Source: JBDKTH01 sp964558295 (lineage in GTDB: Bacteria > Planctomycetota > Planctomycetia > Pirellulales > Thermoguttaceae). Taken from it: a DNA stretch of 9,988 nucleotides. Positions 1 to 7,164 of the stretch are shown piece after piece (positions within the stretch are counted from its first letter, which is position 1; each line of letters opens with the position of its first letter). The position numbers and the translations under genes were made by a program. The stretch spans positions 1 to 9,988 of the forward strand of contig CAZLDQ010000210.1 in the NCBI GenBank assembly GCA_964558295.1. Reading direction: 5' to 3'. The notes under the pieces are model-generated. The model was not told where the DNA came from. It did no database searches and saw nothing but the letters and a program-made list of their open reading frames with translations.

Positions 1-70
1 GAGCTACCACGGTGTATCGGATTTTGCGGGAGGGGAAGCGGGGCTGTCCCTGGCGACGGCGGTGCGGAGG

Positions 71-388
71 TCAGCCGGGGTGGGGCGAGGGGTGGTCACG
101 GAGTGTGCGTTCGATGGGGAGGAGGAGGGCTTCCAGGTGGGCGTGGGTTTTCTTCTCATGTTGGAAACTCAGAAGGTCTTCGAATAAGGAATCGACCAGT
201 TCTTCGGGAATCTGTGCCTCAAGGACAGTGATATTGCCGGGAAAGACCTGGGTGCCAAAATGCTTTCCTTCGCAGTCCTGACCCTCGATCATCGGGTAGC
301 GGACGTAATTGCCGATCTGGTGCCGGTCGAGGATTTCGGTTACCGCGTCGGCGAGCTCGAAATGGACGGCGAGGTGGAGCAGTTTCAT
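71..388 (-). CDS. PII-like small protein linked to an RND pump (PG0541-like)
   Basis: A 105-residue protein starting MKLLHLAVHFELADAV. It is probably cytosolic, as there is no signal peptide or membrane segment. The pattern of strands and helices (strand 2-9, helix 10-22, strands around 45-60, helix 61-75) and the Gly-rich loop GKHFGTQVFPG at residues 41-51 resemble the PII/GlnB-like superfamily, specifically the PG0541 transporter-associated family found beside RND efflux genes. The family assignment is from memory of motif and context. The start is the ATG 14 bases downstream of the permease stop; the reading frame stays open further upstream, but that part lies inside the permease gene and does not look like protein. 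No clear Shine-Dalgarno site precedes it, so translation may depend on the upstream gene. Cys39, His43 and a His-containing stretch (HEKKTHAH, 77-84) could bind metal, which is inference. Its likely role is as a trimeric sensor or modulator of the pump; the ligand is unknown. Confidence 0.8.
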   Translation of the reverse strand: MKLLHLAVHFELADAVTEILDRHQIGNYVRYPMIEGQDCEGKHFGTQVFPGNITVLEAQIPEELVDSLFEDLLSFQHEKKTHAHLEALLLPIERTLRDHPSPHPG

Positions 389-402
389 GGGAAAAGCCCG
401 GT

Positions 403-3400
403 TCAGATTCGGCGGTGCAGCAGGCGGGCGGTTTGCGTACGTAATGGATCGACGAGGGTATAGACCACGGGGATGACCAGGAGGGTCAGGACCGTGGTGG
501 TCGTCATGCCCGCGGTGACGGCGACGCCAAGCGGCGCGCGACCTTCGCCGCCGGCTCCGAAGCCCAGGGCGATTGGGAGGATGCCGAAGATTGTGGAGAT
601 GGCCGTCATCAGCACGGGCCGGAAACGGATGCGGGCGGCTTGCTGGGCGGCGTCGACGACGGAGACGCCGCGGGCGACCAGGACGTTGGTGTAGTCGACC
701 AGTAGAATCGCGTTTTTCGTGGCCATGCCGAGGAGCATGATCAGCCCCACAAAGGCGACGATGCCGAACGGCATGTTGAGGGCCCACAGGGCGCCGGCCG
801 CACCGACGAGGGCCAAGGGGAGCGAGAGCAGGATCGTCAGCGGATGGAGGAACGATTCGAACTGGGCGGCTAGCACGAGGTAGATGAACACCACGGAGAA
901 CGCCAGGGCGATCGACAGGTTGGCAAACGACTCCTGAAAATCCCGGGTCTGGCCGGTCAGAGCGTAGTCGAAGCCGGGCGGCAAGTTCGCGTCCAAGTAG
1001 GCGGTCAGTTTGTTGAGCGCCTCACCGAGCGGTACCTCCGGTGGGTTGGACGCCGAGAGAGTGGCCGAGCGAATCCGGTTGAAGTGGTGAATCTCGCTGG
1101 GGCCGATCGTCTCTTGGATGGTCACGAGATTGGAGAGTGGCACCAGGTCGCCGCTGGAACTGCGTACGTAGAGATGCTGAAGTGTCTCGGGAACCATCTT
1201 GCCGCGGCCGACGACTTCGGTGATCACGTCGTAGCGTTCCGTGCCGACTTGGATCTCGGAAATGTCCGGCTCGCCAAGGAGGTAACGCATTGTATTGGAG
1301 ATGTCGGCCACCGAGATGTCCATCTGCGAGGCGAGGTCGCGGTGGATCGACACGTTGACCTGGGGTTTGTTCATCTTCAGATCGGAGTTGACGCCCACGT
1401 ATTCCGGTTGGCTGCGCATCCAGGCCATGATTGATTCCTGGGTGGAAGCCAGCCGGGCGAGGTCCGGATGCTGGAGGACGACTTGCAACGCCGCGCCGCT
1501 CATCCCAGCGATTTCCGACAATTCGACGACGAACGCTCGCCCGCCGGGAAGCTGGTTGAGGCGTTGCCGCAACTGTTGCATGACAACGACCTGGTGCTCG
1601 CGGCGGGTTTCGCGAGGCGTGAGGTGGACGAAGATCATGCCCTCGTTGACCTCACCGATCCCGGTTTGGGACAGGCCGATGGCGAGAAACTGATGCTTGA
1701 CGGCAGGCGTGTCGGCCAACACCGCTTCGATCGCCTGGGCGTAAGCGTCGGTCTGCTGGAGCGTGGCGCCTTCCGGGGTTTCGAAGAGAATCAACAGTTG
1801 TTCCCGGTCGACTGTTGGGGCGAATTCCGTGGAGAGGTGGTTGAAGAAATAGAAGGTCAGGGCGAACATCGCCATGGCCATCAGTAGGGTGACAAGGCGG
1901 AACCGGAAGGCCAGACGCAGGATCGAGGCATAGAGTCGTTCGACGACTCGGAACCCCCATTCCGACGCGCGAAACAGAAGGCCGTGCCGGGTCGGTGGGC
2001 GTAAGAGCCGCGCGCAGAGCATGGGGGTGAGCGTGAGGGCGGTGAAGGTTGAAGCGACGACGGTTACGGTCACGGTCAGGCCGAATTCGTAGAAGAAACG
2101 GCCGATGAGTCCAGTGGTGAAGGCTACGGGGATGAATACGGCGGCCAGGGAGATCGTGTTGGCGATGGCCGGAAAGGCGACTTCCGTAGTGCCGACGCGG
2201 GCCGCGGGAATCGGCTCGGCCCCCTGTTCGAGGTGCCGGTAGGAACTCTCCAAAACGACAATCGCGTCGTCGACCACGATGCCGATGGCCAGGATTAGGG
2301 CGAGCATGGTCAGGGTATTGATACTGAAGCCGAGCACATACATAGAGGCGGCCCCGCCCAAGAGCGAGGCGGGAATCGCCAGGCCGGTGATGAGCGTGCC
2401 CCAGGCGTTGCGCAGGAAGGCAAGCACGACCAGCACCACGAGCAAGGTGGCCAAGCCGATCGTCACGAGCAGGTCGTCAATGCTCTCCTGGATGTACTCG
2501 GAGGAGTCGGTGGCGATGGTGTAGGTCAAGCCCGGGGGGAAGGCTTTGCCCAATTCGATCATTCGCTGGCGCACCGCAGCGGCCAGGGCGATGGTGTTGG
2601 CGTCGCTGTGCTTGACCACGCCGAGACCCACGGCCGGGACACCGGCGAAGCGGGCCAATTGGCGGTCGTTCTCCACGCCGTCGGTGGCTTGGCCCACGTC
2701 GGAGATTCGCACCGGGGCGTCGTTGCGGTAGGCGACGATCAGGTCGTTGATCGGCCCGGGCGAGTCAAATTGCCCTTGTGTCTTGATGAGAAATTCTCGG
2801 GTTTTACTCTCAACCCGGCCGGAGGGGATCTTGACATTGTTTCGCTGGACAGTGTTGACGACGTCCTGGACTGAGAGATGATGGGCGGCTAGTTTTTGGG
2901 GATCGAGCTTGAGCCGGGCTGCATAACGTCGCTCGCCACCGATTTGGATTCGGCCCACGCCCCGCAGGTTTTCCAAGCGTTCCTTGAGGACCTCGTCGGC
3001 ATAGCGGGTCATCGCGACCACGTCCCAACGGCGGTCGCCGGTCAGCGAGATCCACATGATCGCCCGAGCGTCGGGGTCGAGCTTGTTGACGATTGGTTCT
3101 TCGATTCCGTCGGGCAGGTCGCGCCGGGCGCGGTTGACACGGTCGCGGACGTCTTGGGCGGCGATGTCGATGTCGCGCCAAAGCTCGAATTCGGCGGTCA
3201 CTGTGCCGACCTGGTCGCGGGCCGTCGACCTAAGCTCCTTGAGGCCCTCGATGGTGTTGATCTCCTCCTCCAGCGGTTCGAGAATTTCGGTTTCGATCAC
3301 CTCAGGTTCCGCGCCGGGGTAGACCACGTTCACGCTGACGATTGGGAAATCAACGTCGGGATTCTCTCGGACGGGCATGGAAAAGTAGCCGAAGAGGCCG

Positions 3401-3468
3401 AAGATCGTGAGGATCAAGAAGATCACGACGGTCAGTACGGGGCGTCGGATACAGAGGTTCCAGATCAC
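403..3468 (-). CDS. RND efflux pump inner-membrane permease (HAE1/AcrB type)
   Basis: A full-length 1021-residue proton-driven RND permease. It should pump hydrophobic or amphiphilic compounds from the periplasm and inner membrane, working with the adaptor encoded just upstream. The usual two-fold architecture is visible: TM1 at about 10-30, the porter motif with DVDFP and YPGA (38-53), a first membrane bundle at about 332-490, TM7 at about 525-543, a second periplasmic domain, and a final bundle at about 850-1005. Proton-relay residues are conserved: Asp400-Asp401 in GIVVDDAIVV (TM4) and Lys918 in GMATKNAILLVDY (TM10). This pattern fits the HAE1 group rather than metal-type CusA pumps. The start codon is GTG and overlaps the adaptor stop as GTGA, with a strong Shine-Dalgarno site 7 bases upstream, so the two are translationally coupled. 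I see no frameshift or truncation. The substrate cannot be told from the sequence. Confidence 0.96.
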   Translation of the reverse strand: MIWNLCIRRPVLTVVIFLILTIFGLFGYFSMPVRENPDVDFPIVSVNVVYPGAEPEVIETEILEPLEEEINTIEGLKELRSTARDQVGTVTAEFELWRDIDIAAQDVRDRVNRARRDLPDGIEEPIVNKLDPDARAIMWISLTGDRRWDVVAMTRYADEVLKERLENLRGVGRIQIGGERRYAARLKLDPQKLAAHHLSVQDVVNTVQRNNVKIPSGRVESKTREFLIKTQGQFDSPGPINDLIVAYRNDAPVRISDVGQATDGVENDRQLARFAGVPAVGLGVVKHSDANTIALAAAVRQRMIELGKAFPPGLTYTIATDSSEYIQESIDDLLVTIGLATLLVVLVVLAFLRNAWGTLITGLAIPASLLGGAASMYVLGFSINTLTMLALILAIGIVVDDAIVVLESSYRHLEQGAEPIPAARVGTTEVAFPAIANTISLAAVFIPVAFTTGLIGRFFYEFGLTVTVTVVASTFTALTLTPMLCARLLRPPTRHGLLFRASEWGFRVVERLYASILRLAFRFRLVTLLMAMAMFALTFYFFNHLSTEFAPTVDREQLLILFETPEGATLQQTDAYAQAIEAVLADTPAVKHQFLAIGLSQTGIGEVNEGMIFVHLTPRETRREHQVVVMQQLRQRLNQLPGGRAFVVELSEIAGMSGAALQVVLQHPDLARLASTQESIMAWMRSQPEYVGVNSDLKMNKPQVNVSIHRDLASQMDISVADISNTMRYLLGEPDISEIQVGTERYDVITEVVGRGKMVPETLQHLYVRSSSGDLVPLSNLVTIQETIGPSEIHHFNRIRSATLSASNPPEVPLGEALNKLTAYLDANLPPGFDYALTGQTRDFQESFANLSIALAFSVVFIYLVLAAQFESFLHPLTILLSLPLALVGAAGALWALNMPFGIVAFVGLIMLLGMATKNAILLVDYTNVLVARGVSVVDAAQQAARIRFRPVLMTAISTIFGILPIALGFGAGGEGRAPLGVAVTAGMTTTTVLTLLVIPVVYTLVDPLRTQTARLLHRRI

Positions 3469-4673
3469 CGTCGAACCTCCTCCCGTTCCGACTGGCCCCC
3501 GCGTGCGGTTTCGTCTTTGTCGATGAAACGGACAGTGGCACTGTCGGAAAGCTGCATATGACCGGATCGGACGACCAGTTCACCGATGGCGATTCCTTCG
3601 CGGATTTCGGCCAGTCCCGCACGGCGTTGGCCGACTTCCACACGGCGCAGGCGAGCCTTGTGACCGTTGACTACGAAGACGAAATAACCTTCGCTGGTGG
3701 CCACGAGGGCTTCTTCCGGGACCGCCGGACGGTGCTCGACGATCTTGGTGGTTAGCACTGCGGTGGCGAATGCGCCCGGCTTGAGGAGCCGCTGAGGGTT
3801 GGGGACGGTGATCTTCACCAGGAAGGTACGAGTACGCTCGTCGACCTCGGGACTGATGAAGGTCACCGTGCCGTCAAAGGAGCGATCGGGAAACGCGTCG
3901 ACCCACACCTTGGCCTGCTGTCCATCACGCACCTGGCCGGCAAAGCGTCCGGGAACGTGTACGGCCACCGTTGCCGGATCGACCTCGATGAGGTTTACCA
4001 GGTCTTCCCCTTGCTTGACGTAATCGCCGATGTCGACGGGGCAGCGTGAGGCGATTCCCGCCATCGGGGCGACGATTCGCGTGTCGGCCAAGCGTTCTTC
4101 GTTTAATTGGAGCGAGGCTTTCAAGCGGCTGATCTCGGCCTCAGCCGTGAGGAGATCGGCCAACGCCTGATCCAGGTCGGCCCGGGCCGCCACGCGACGG
4201 CGGAAGAGTTCCTCGATTCGTTTGTATACGGCGCGAGCGTTTTCTACCTTGGCTTCGCCGGCGTTGAGGGCTGCTTTGCGTTCGGCCAATTCGCGTACCA
4301 ACTTGTCGTCGTCGAGAGTGAACAACAGATCCCCCTTAGCCACGTCTTGTCCCTCCTCGAAGTGAATTCCGCGAATCACGCCCGGGATCTCGGGACGGAC
4401 CTCGACGAACGTCTTGGCGCGAACCGAACCGATGCCGGGGACCGTTTCGTGGAAAGTTGCTGGCTGGACCTTGGCGACTTCTACTGCGACAGGCGGCTTC
4501 TGTATGTCCGGGTCCGGGGTTGAGGACTTGCGGGCGGAACAACCGAACAGAAGGATCGCGAGGAGCAAGCCGACGGCGGCCACTTGGCGACCAGGGGACG
4601 GGTAGTGTCTGATCCGTTGTGTCGGCGCGGAGACGCCAGTTGAGAGTGGCGGAAATCGACCGTTTCGGGGCAT
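3465..4673 (-). CDS. RND efflux periplasmic adaptor lipoprotein (MFP/HlyD family)
   Basis: A 402-residue adaptor that links the RND permease to an outer-membrane channel. After a rather long basic N-terminus (about 33 residues) comes a hydrophobic stretch and a lipobox LLFGC, with Cys45 the predicted lipidated residue, so the mature protein should be membrane-anchored and periplasmic. Next come a lipoyl-like half (about 87-120, with IPGVIRGIHFEEGQDVAKGD), a helical hairpin (about 122-198), the second lipoyl half with the typical APMAGI (202-207) and IGDYVKQGE (215-223), a beta barrel (about 230-310), and a membrane-proximal domain to about 375. ATG at 4673 is chosen over an in-frame GTG at 4682 because AAGGGG lies 8 bases before the ATG, whereas the GTG would abut that site. 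It is the first gene of the three-gene operon, 180 bases downstream of the phosphotransferase stop. The substrate is unknown. Confidence 0.94.
   Translation of the reverse strand: MPRNGRFPPLSTGVSAPTQRIRHYPSPGRQVAAVGLLLAILLFGCSARKSSTPDPDIQKPPVAVEVAKVQPATFHETVPGIGSVRAKTFVEVRPEIPGVIRGIHFEEGQDVAKGDLLFTLDDDKLVRELAERKAALNAGEAKVENARAVYKRIEELFRRRVAARADLDQALADLLTAEAEISRLKASLQLNEERLADTRIVAPMAGIASRCPVDIGDYVKQGEDLVNLIEVDPATVAVHVPGRFAGQVRDGQQAKVWVDAFPDRSFDGTVTFISPEVDERTRTFLVKITVPNPQRLLKPGAFATAVLTTKIVEHRPAVPEEALVATSEGYFVFVVNGHKARLRRVEVGQRRAGLAEIREGIAIGELVVRSGHMQLSDSATVRFIDKDETARGGQSEREEVRR
3476..3484 (-). promoter_or_regulatory. Strong ribosome binding site for the RND permease GTG start
   Basis: On the minus strand GGGAGGAGG lies 7 bases before the GTG start of the permease, inside the last codons of the adaptor gene. 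Its strength, and the 4-base stop/start overlap, settle the GTG as the true start and point to coupled translation of adaptor and permease. Confidence 0.8.
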
Positions 4674-4853
4674 AAAGGACACCCCTTCAAGGAAAGCCGC
4701 ATTTGGCTCTCAAACAATCTTATGCTTGCTGCATGGCTAGGGCTATCGGGAAATGACGCCCAAAGGGTGGAAAGACTATGCAAGCAGTGCTGTTCTGCCA
4801 CTCGTTGATCTGGTGTGATTCATGAGTTGTGACGAACAAGATTGCCAAGCGAG
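4674..4853 (-). promoter_or_regulatory. Leader region upstream of the efflux operon
   Basis: These 180 bases separate the phosphotransferase stop from the adaptor start, with both genes on the minus strand. AAGGGG at 4682-4687 is the adaptor's ribosome binding site. The gap is long enough to hold the operon promoter and any operator. I cannot point to a convincing -35/-10 pair: CATAAGAT near 4716-4723 is a weak -10 candidate without a good -35. No strong terminator hairpin with a T-tract follows the phosphotransferase, so read-through from it is possible. There is no regulator gene next to the pump. Confidence 0.35.
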
Positions 4854-5831
4854 TCAACCGAACAGCGGTTGGCCCGTGCGATGGAAGGCCTCCATGGCGG
4901 CGAGACTCTCTGTGGCATAGCGATGCGCACCGGTGGGACTGTTGCGTCGCGAGCTCATCGAGACAACGATGTACTTCTGATGCTCATAGAGGAGGTAGAA
5001 GAAGCGTCGCACGGCCGCCTCGCCAGTGTGGGTGTCGAGGCGAAGGCCGTAGCCCTCCCAGAACGGTTCTTGGGTGATGCAGCAGTAGTCGGCAATGGCC
5101 AGGTCCCACTCGACATCTCCCCAACATGCCCGATCGAAGTCGAGTACGCCGGTTACTTCGCCGTCCGCGTCGACCAGGAGATTGGTGACCCAGAGATCGC
5201 CATGGCAGAGACGGGGCGTGGTACAGGCGTCGAACACCTTCAGGTGCTTTTCGAGGAGGGCCATTGCGCCGTTGGCGGTGGGAGCGTCGTATACTCCGCA
5301 GGCGACGATATCATCAAGCAGTTTGCGATACATCACGGCGAAGGCCGCCGGCCAGGTTGTCTGGGGTGTCATACACTGGTGTTCGCCGAGATAGCCGAAC
5401 CGCCCATCGAGGGCTACAAGGCCGTGGATCTGCCGGACCCAATGGCCCCACTGTCGTAGCGAGCGGGCTTGGCTTTCTCGCGAGAACGCCGCCTCGGACA
5501 GCGGGATACCGGGGAGCCGTGGCATGATCAGATAATCGCGGTCGAGGTGCTTGCGCGAGAAGTCGGTAGCCAGAATGGGAGGGACAGGAACCTTGGTTTC
5601 AGCGAGCAGCCGTCGATGGATCGCCGGTTCCTGACGCATCATGCGATACTCGTAGAACAATTGCAGCAGGCTGTCGGGGGGGGCTACGCGAAGGACGTAT
5701 TCTTCGCGACTGTGCGGGTGGGTGACGGCGAAGACCTCCGAGAACTTGCCCGATCCGAACCGACGGGCACGGCAAGAGCCCAGACCGAGAAGGTTGTTGG
5801 CCAATTCTGCTGCGGCGAGTTCGCTTAGCAT
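4854..5831 (-). CDS. APH-family small-molecule phosphotransferase
   Basis: A protein-kinase-like fold phosphotransferase of the aminoglycoside phosphotransferase/choline kinase group, cytosolic, 325 residues from the ATG. Visible motifs are a glycine-containing loop FGSGKFSEVF (25-34), the catalytic loop HGDLWVTNLL (His210, catalytic Asp212, Asn217), and the metal-binding LDFDRA (Asp231, Asp233) followed by GDVEWDLA. The usual ATP-binding Lys position in the N-lobe reads VLR, i.e. Arg, which to my recollection is common in environmental members of this group. The substrate cannot be inferred: sugar, amine, choline or fructosamine are all possible, and antibiotic resistance should not be assumed. 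An in-frame GTG at 5846 would add five residues; neither start has a Shine-Dalgarno site. A run of eight C on the coding strand (5676-5683) encodes the APP after the VLRV strand. The gene is divergent from the aldo/keto reductase. Confidence 0.88.
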   Translation of the reverse strand: MLSELAAAELANNLLGLGSCRARRFGSGKFSEVFAVTHPHSREEYVLRVAPPDSLLQLFYEYRMMRQEPAIHRRLLAETKVPVPPILATDFSRKHLDRDYLIMPRLPGIPLSEAAFSRESQARSLRQWGHWVRQIHGLVALDGRFGYLGEHQCMTPQTTWPAAFAVMYRKLLDDIVACGVYDAPTANGAMALLEKHLKVFDACTTPRLCHGDLWVTNLLVDADGEVTGVLDFDRACWGDVEWDLAIADYCCITQEPFWEGYGLRLDTHTGEAAVRRFFYLLYEHQKYIVVSMSSRRNSPTGAHRYATESLAAMEAFHRTGQPLFG

Positions 5832-5966
5832 GGCGTCGAGTGTCACTGGCCGAGGGGATTCACAAGGTCGCTGTGCTGATCAAAGGGGGGGCGGGGGGCA
5901 GGCTTTGAGATGTGAGGTTTTGAGCTTGTCACGTGAACGTCCCTTCCGAGTCGTGATCGCCGCCTT

Positions 5967-5982
5967 CCTGAACCCTGAACCC
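5967..5982. repeat. Short tandem repeat of CCTGAAC
   Basis: Two exact 7-base copies of CCTGAAC follow each other (5967-5980), then a partial CC(C/T) continuation into CCTTTG. It is too short to assign to a repeat family. It could be chance, or a trace of a small intergenic repeat. Confidence 0.35.
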
Positions 5983-6096
5983 TTTGATTGTGCCATGTGG
6001 CGATGGAAAATTGTATTGGTTCCTTGCAAGTTGGTGAAGCGGGGTACTGGGACGTGCGAGGCTGCTCTCCCGCTTCTCCCTTCGTGGCTGGTGAGG

Positions 6097-6102
6097 TACA
6101 AT
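6097..6102 (+). promoter_or_regulatory. Possible -10 element for the aldo/keto reductase
   Basis: TACAAT matches the sigma70 -10 consensus at five of six positions and sits 66 bases before the chosen ATG, a reasonable distance. No good -35 hexamer is found 16-19 bases upstream, so this is a weak prediction. Confidence 0.25.
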
Positions 6103-6168
6103 GAACCGGAAAACATGAGCCTTGGCGGGAATCTCTGCCTTGTACAGCGAAGAAAGGATCTGTCTGCC

Positions 6169-7164
6169 ATGCAATATCGGCCTCTCGGACAGTCGGGAAT
6201 CTCTGCTTCTGTGGTCGGTCTTGGGACCTGGGTGATGGGGGGCTGGATGTGGGGGGGCGCCGATGCGGCCGCGGCGATTCGGGCGATTGACGCGGCGTTG
6301 GATGCCGGCGTCAACCTGGTGGATACTGCGCCGGCCTATGGCTTTGGCCTGTCGGAGAATGTGGTCGGCAAGGCGATCAAGGACCGTCGTGACCGGGTCG
6401 TGCTTGCCACGAAGTGCAATCTGGTTTGCGATCCCACGCATGGAACATTCATGTTCCGTTCCAACATCCTTGGGATTGATCCGCATGGGCAGATTGTCGT
6501 GCATATCTACGGTGGGCCGGAATCGATTCGTCGCGAGGTGGAAGATAGCCTTCAGCGGCTCCAGACCGACTATCTCGATCTGCTCCAGACCCATTGGCAA
6601 GACACGTCGACGCCCTTTGAAGAAACCATGGGCGCGCTGATGGACTTAAAACGTCAGGGAAAGATCCGCGCGATCGGGGTTAGCAATGCGACCTCCCAGC
6701 AGATGGACCGGTATCGGAGTGTGGGGCCGTTGGACAGCGACCAGGAGAAGTACTCGATGCTCGCCCGGGGGATCGAACAGGATCAACTTCCCTATTGCCA
6801 TCGGCATGGCATTGCCGTGTTAGCCTACTCGCCTCTCGGGCAAGGGCTGTTGACCGGCAAAATCGGACCGGAACGGAAGTTCGCTGAAGGCGATCTGCGC
6901 AACAGTCACCCGTTGTTTACTGTGGAAAACCGCCAACGCATTGCCAAGATGCTCGATCGCATCCGACCGATCGCCGAGACGCATCGGCTCACGCTTGGGC
7001 AGTTGGCCATTGCTTGGACCTACCATCAGCCGGGGCTGACGCATGTCCTCTGCGGCGCGCGAACGGCCGACCAGGCTCAAGAGAACGCCAGGGCCGGCGA
7101 GGTTCAGCTTTCAGCGGATGAACTGGACACGATCAATGCTGCGCTGACGGAGCTTGCGGGGTGA
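6169..7164 (+). CDS. Aldo/keto reductase
   Basis: A 331-residue cytosolic NADPH-dependent oxidoreductase with a TIM-barrel fold, expected to reduce an aldehyde or ketone or oxidise the matching alcohol. The start at MQYRPLGQSGISAS is the canonical N-terminus of the family, with GAAAGGA 10 bases upstream. An in-frame ATG at 6115 would add 18 unrelated residues and is less likely. The catalytic tetrad is complete: Asp52 (LVDTAPAYG), Tyr57, Lys82 (VVLATKC) and His142 (LLQTHWQD). Cofactor motifs include GVSNATSQQM (170-179), AYSPLGQGLLTGK (219-231) and the phosphate-binding CGARTADQAQEN (295-306). An extra stretch at about 88-117, between Lys82 and the SIRREVEDSL helix, appears normal for this subfamily as I recall it. 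The substrate is unknown. The 3' end overlaps the convergent SGNH hydrolase gene by 32 bases. Confidence 0.95.
   Translation: MQYRPLGQSGISASVVGLGTWVMGGWMWGGADAAAAIRAIDAALDAGVNLVDTAPAYGFGLSENVVGKAIKDRRDRVVLATKCNLVCDPTHGTFMFRSNILGIDPHGQIVVHIYGGPESIRREVEDSLQRLQTDYLDLLQTHWQDTSTPFEETMGALMDLKRQGKIRAIGVSNATSQQMDRYRSVGPLDSDQEKYSMLARGIEQDQLPYCHRHGIAVLAYSPLGQGLLTGKIGPERKFAEGDLRNSHPLFTVENRQRIAKMLDRIRPIAETHRLTLGQLAIAWTYHQPGLTHVLCGARTADQAQENARAGEVQLSADELDTINAALTELAG

Larger units (their letters stand above)
5832..6168. other. Divergent intergenic region between phosphotransferase and aldo/keto reductase
   Basis: About 337 bases with no convincing gene, although one frame stays open from 5722 into the aldo/keto reductase. 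It contains a G7-C-G6 run (5885-5898), a short tandem repeat CCTGAAC (5967-5980), an 8-base palindrome TCACGTGA (5929-5936), and a 9-base inverted pair ATCAAAGGG/CCCTTTGAT (5879-5887 and 5980-5988). Promoters for both flanking genes should lie here. The best candidate for the plus strand is listed separately. I found nothing clear for the minus strand. Confidence 0.5.

Noticed and set aside
1..70. Start of another minus-strand gene at the left edge
   Set aside because: Seventy bases without a ribosome binding site or recognisable protein start; nothing can be supported. No terminator hairpin is visible either.
389..787. Upstream in-frame extension of the small PII-like gene to 238 residues
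   Set aside because: The extra part lies inside the permease gene in another frame and is Arg/Pro-rich without a recognisable fold; the ATG at 388 gives the family's usual length.
2896..3561. Long plus-strand open frame opposite the permease and adaptor genes
   Set aside because: It is antisense to well-supported genes and typical of GC-rich codon shadows. The same holds for open frames at 4842-5459, 7154-7621, 7880-8314 and 9223-9843.
4723..4786. Inverted pair TGCTTGC/GCAAGCA upstream of the efflux operon
   Set aside because: Only seven bases per arm and about 50 bases apart, with no T-tract; chance is the simpler explanation.
4481..4801. Minus-strand frame overlapping the adaptor start
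   Set aside because: It overlaps the adaptor gene in a different frame; its sequence has no family signal and the adaptor's own start is well supported.
4854..5831. Calling the phosphotransferase an antibiotic-resistance enzyme
   Set aside because: The APH fold motifs are shared by many kinases of sugars, amines and choline; nothing in the sequence points to an antibiotic substrate.
5885..5898. Possible G-quadruplex in the G7-C-G6 run
   Set aside because: Only two uninterrupted G-runs are present nearby, so a stable four-run, three-layer structure is not supported.
5722..6168. N-terminal extension of the aldo/keto reductase to 480 residues
   Set aside because: The extension runs through the phosphotransferase start and the intergenic region and shows no protein-like pattern, whereas MQYRPLGQSG is the canonical family start with a ribosome binding site.
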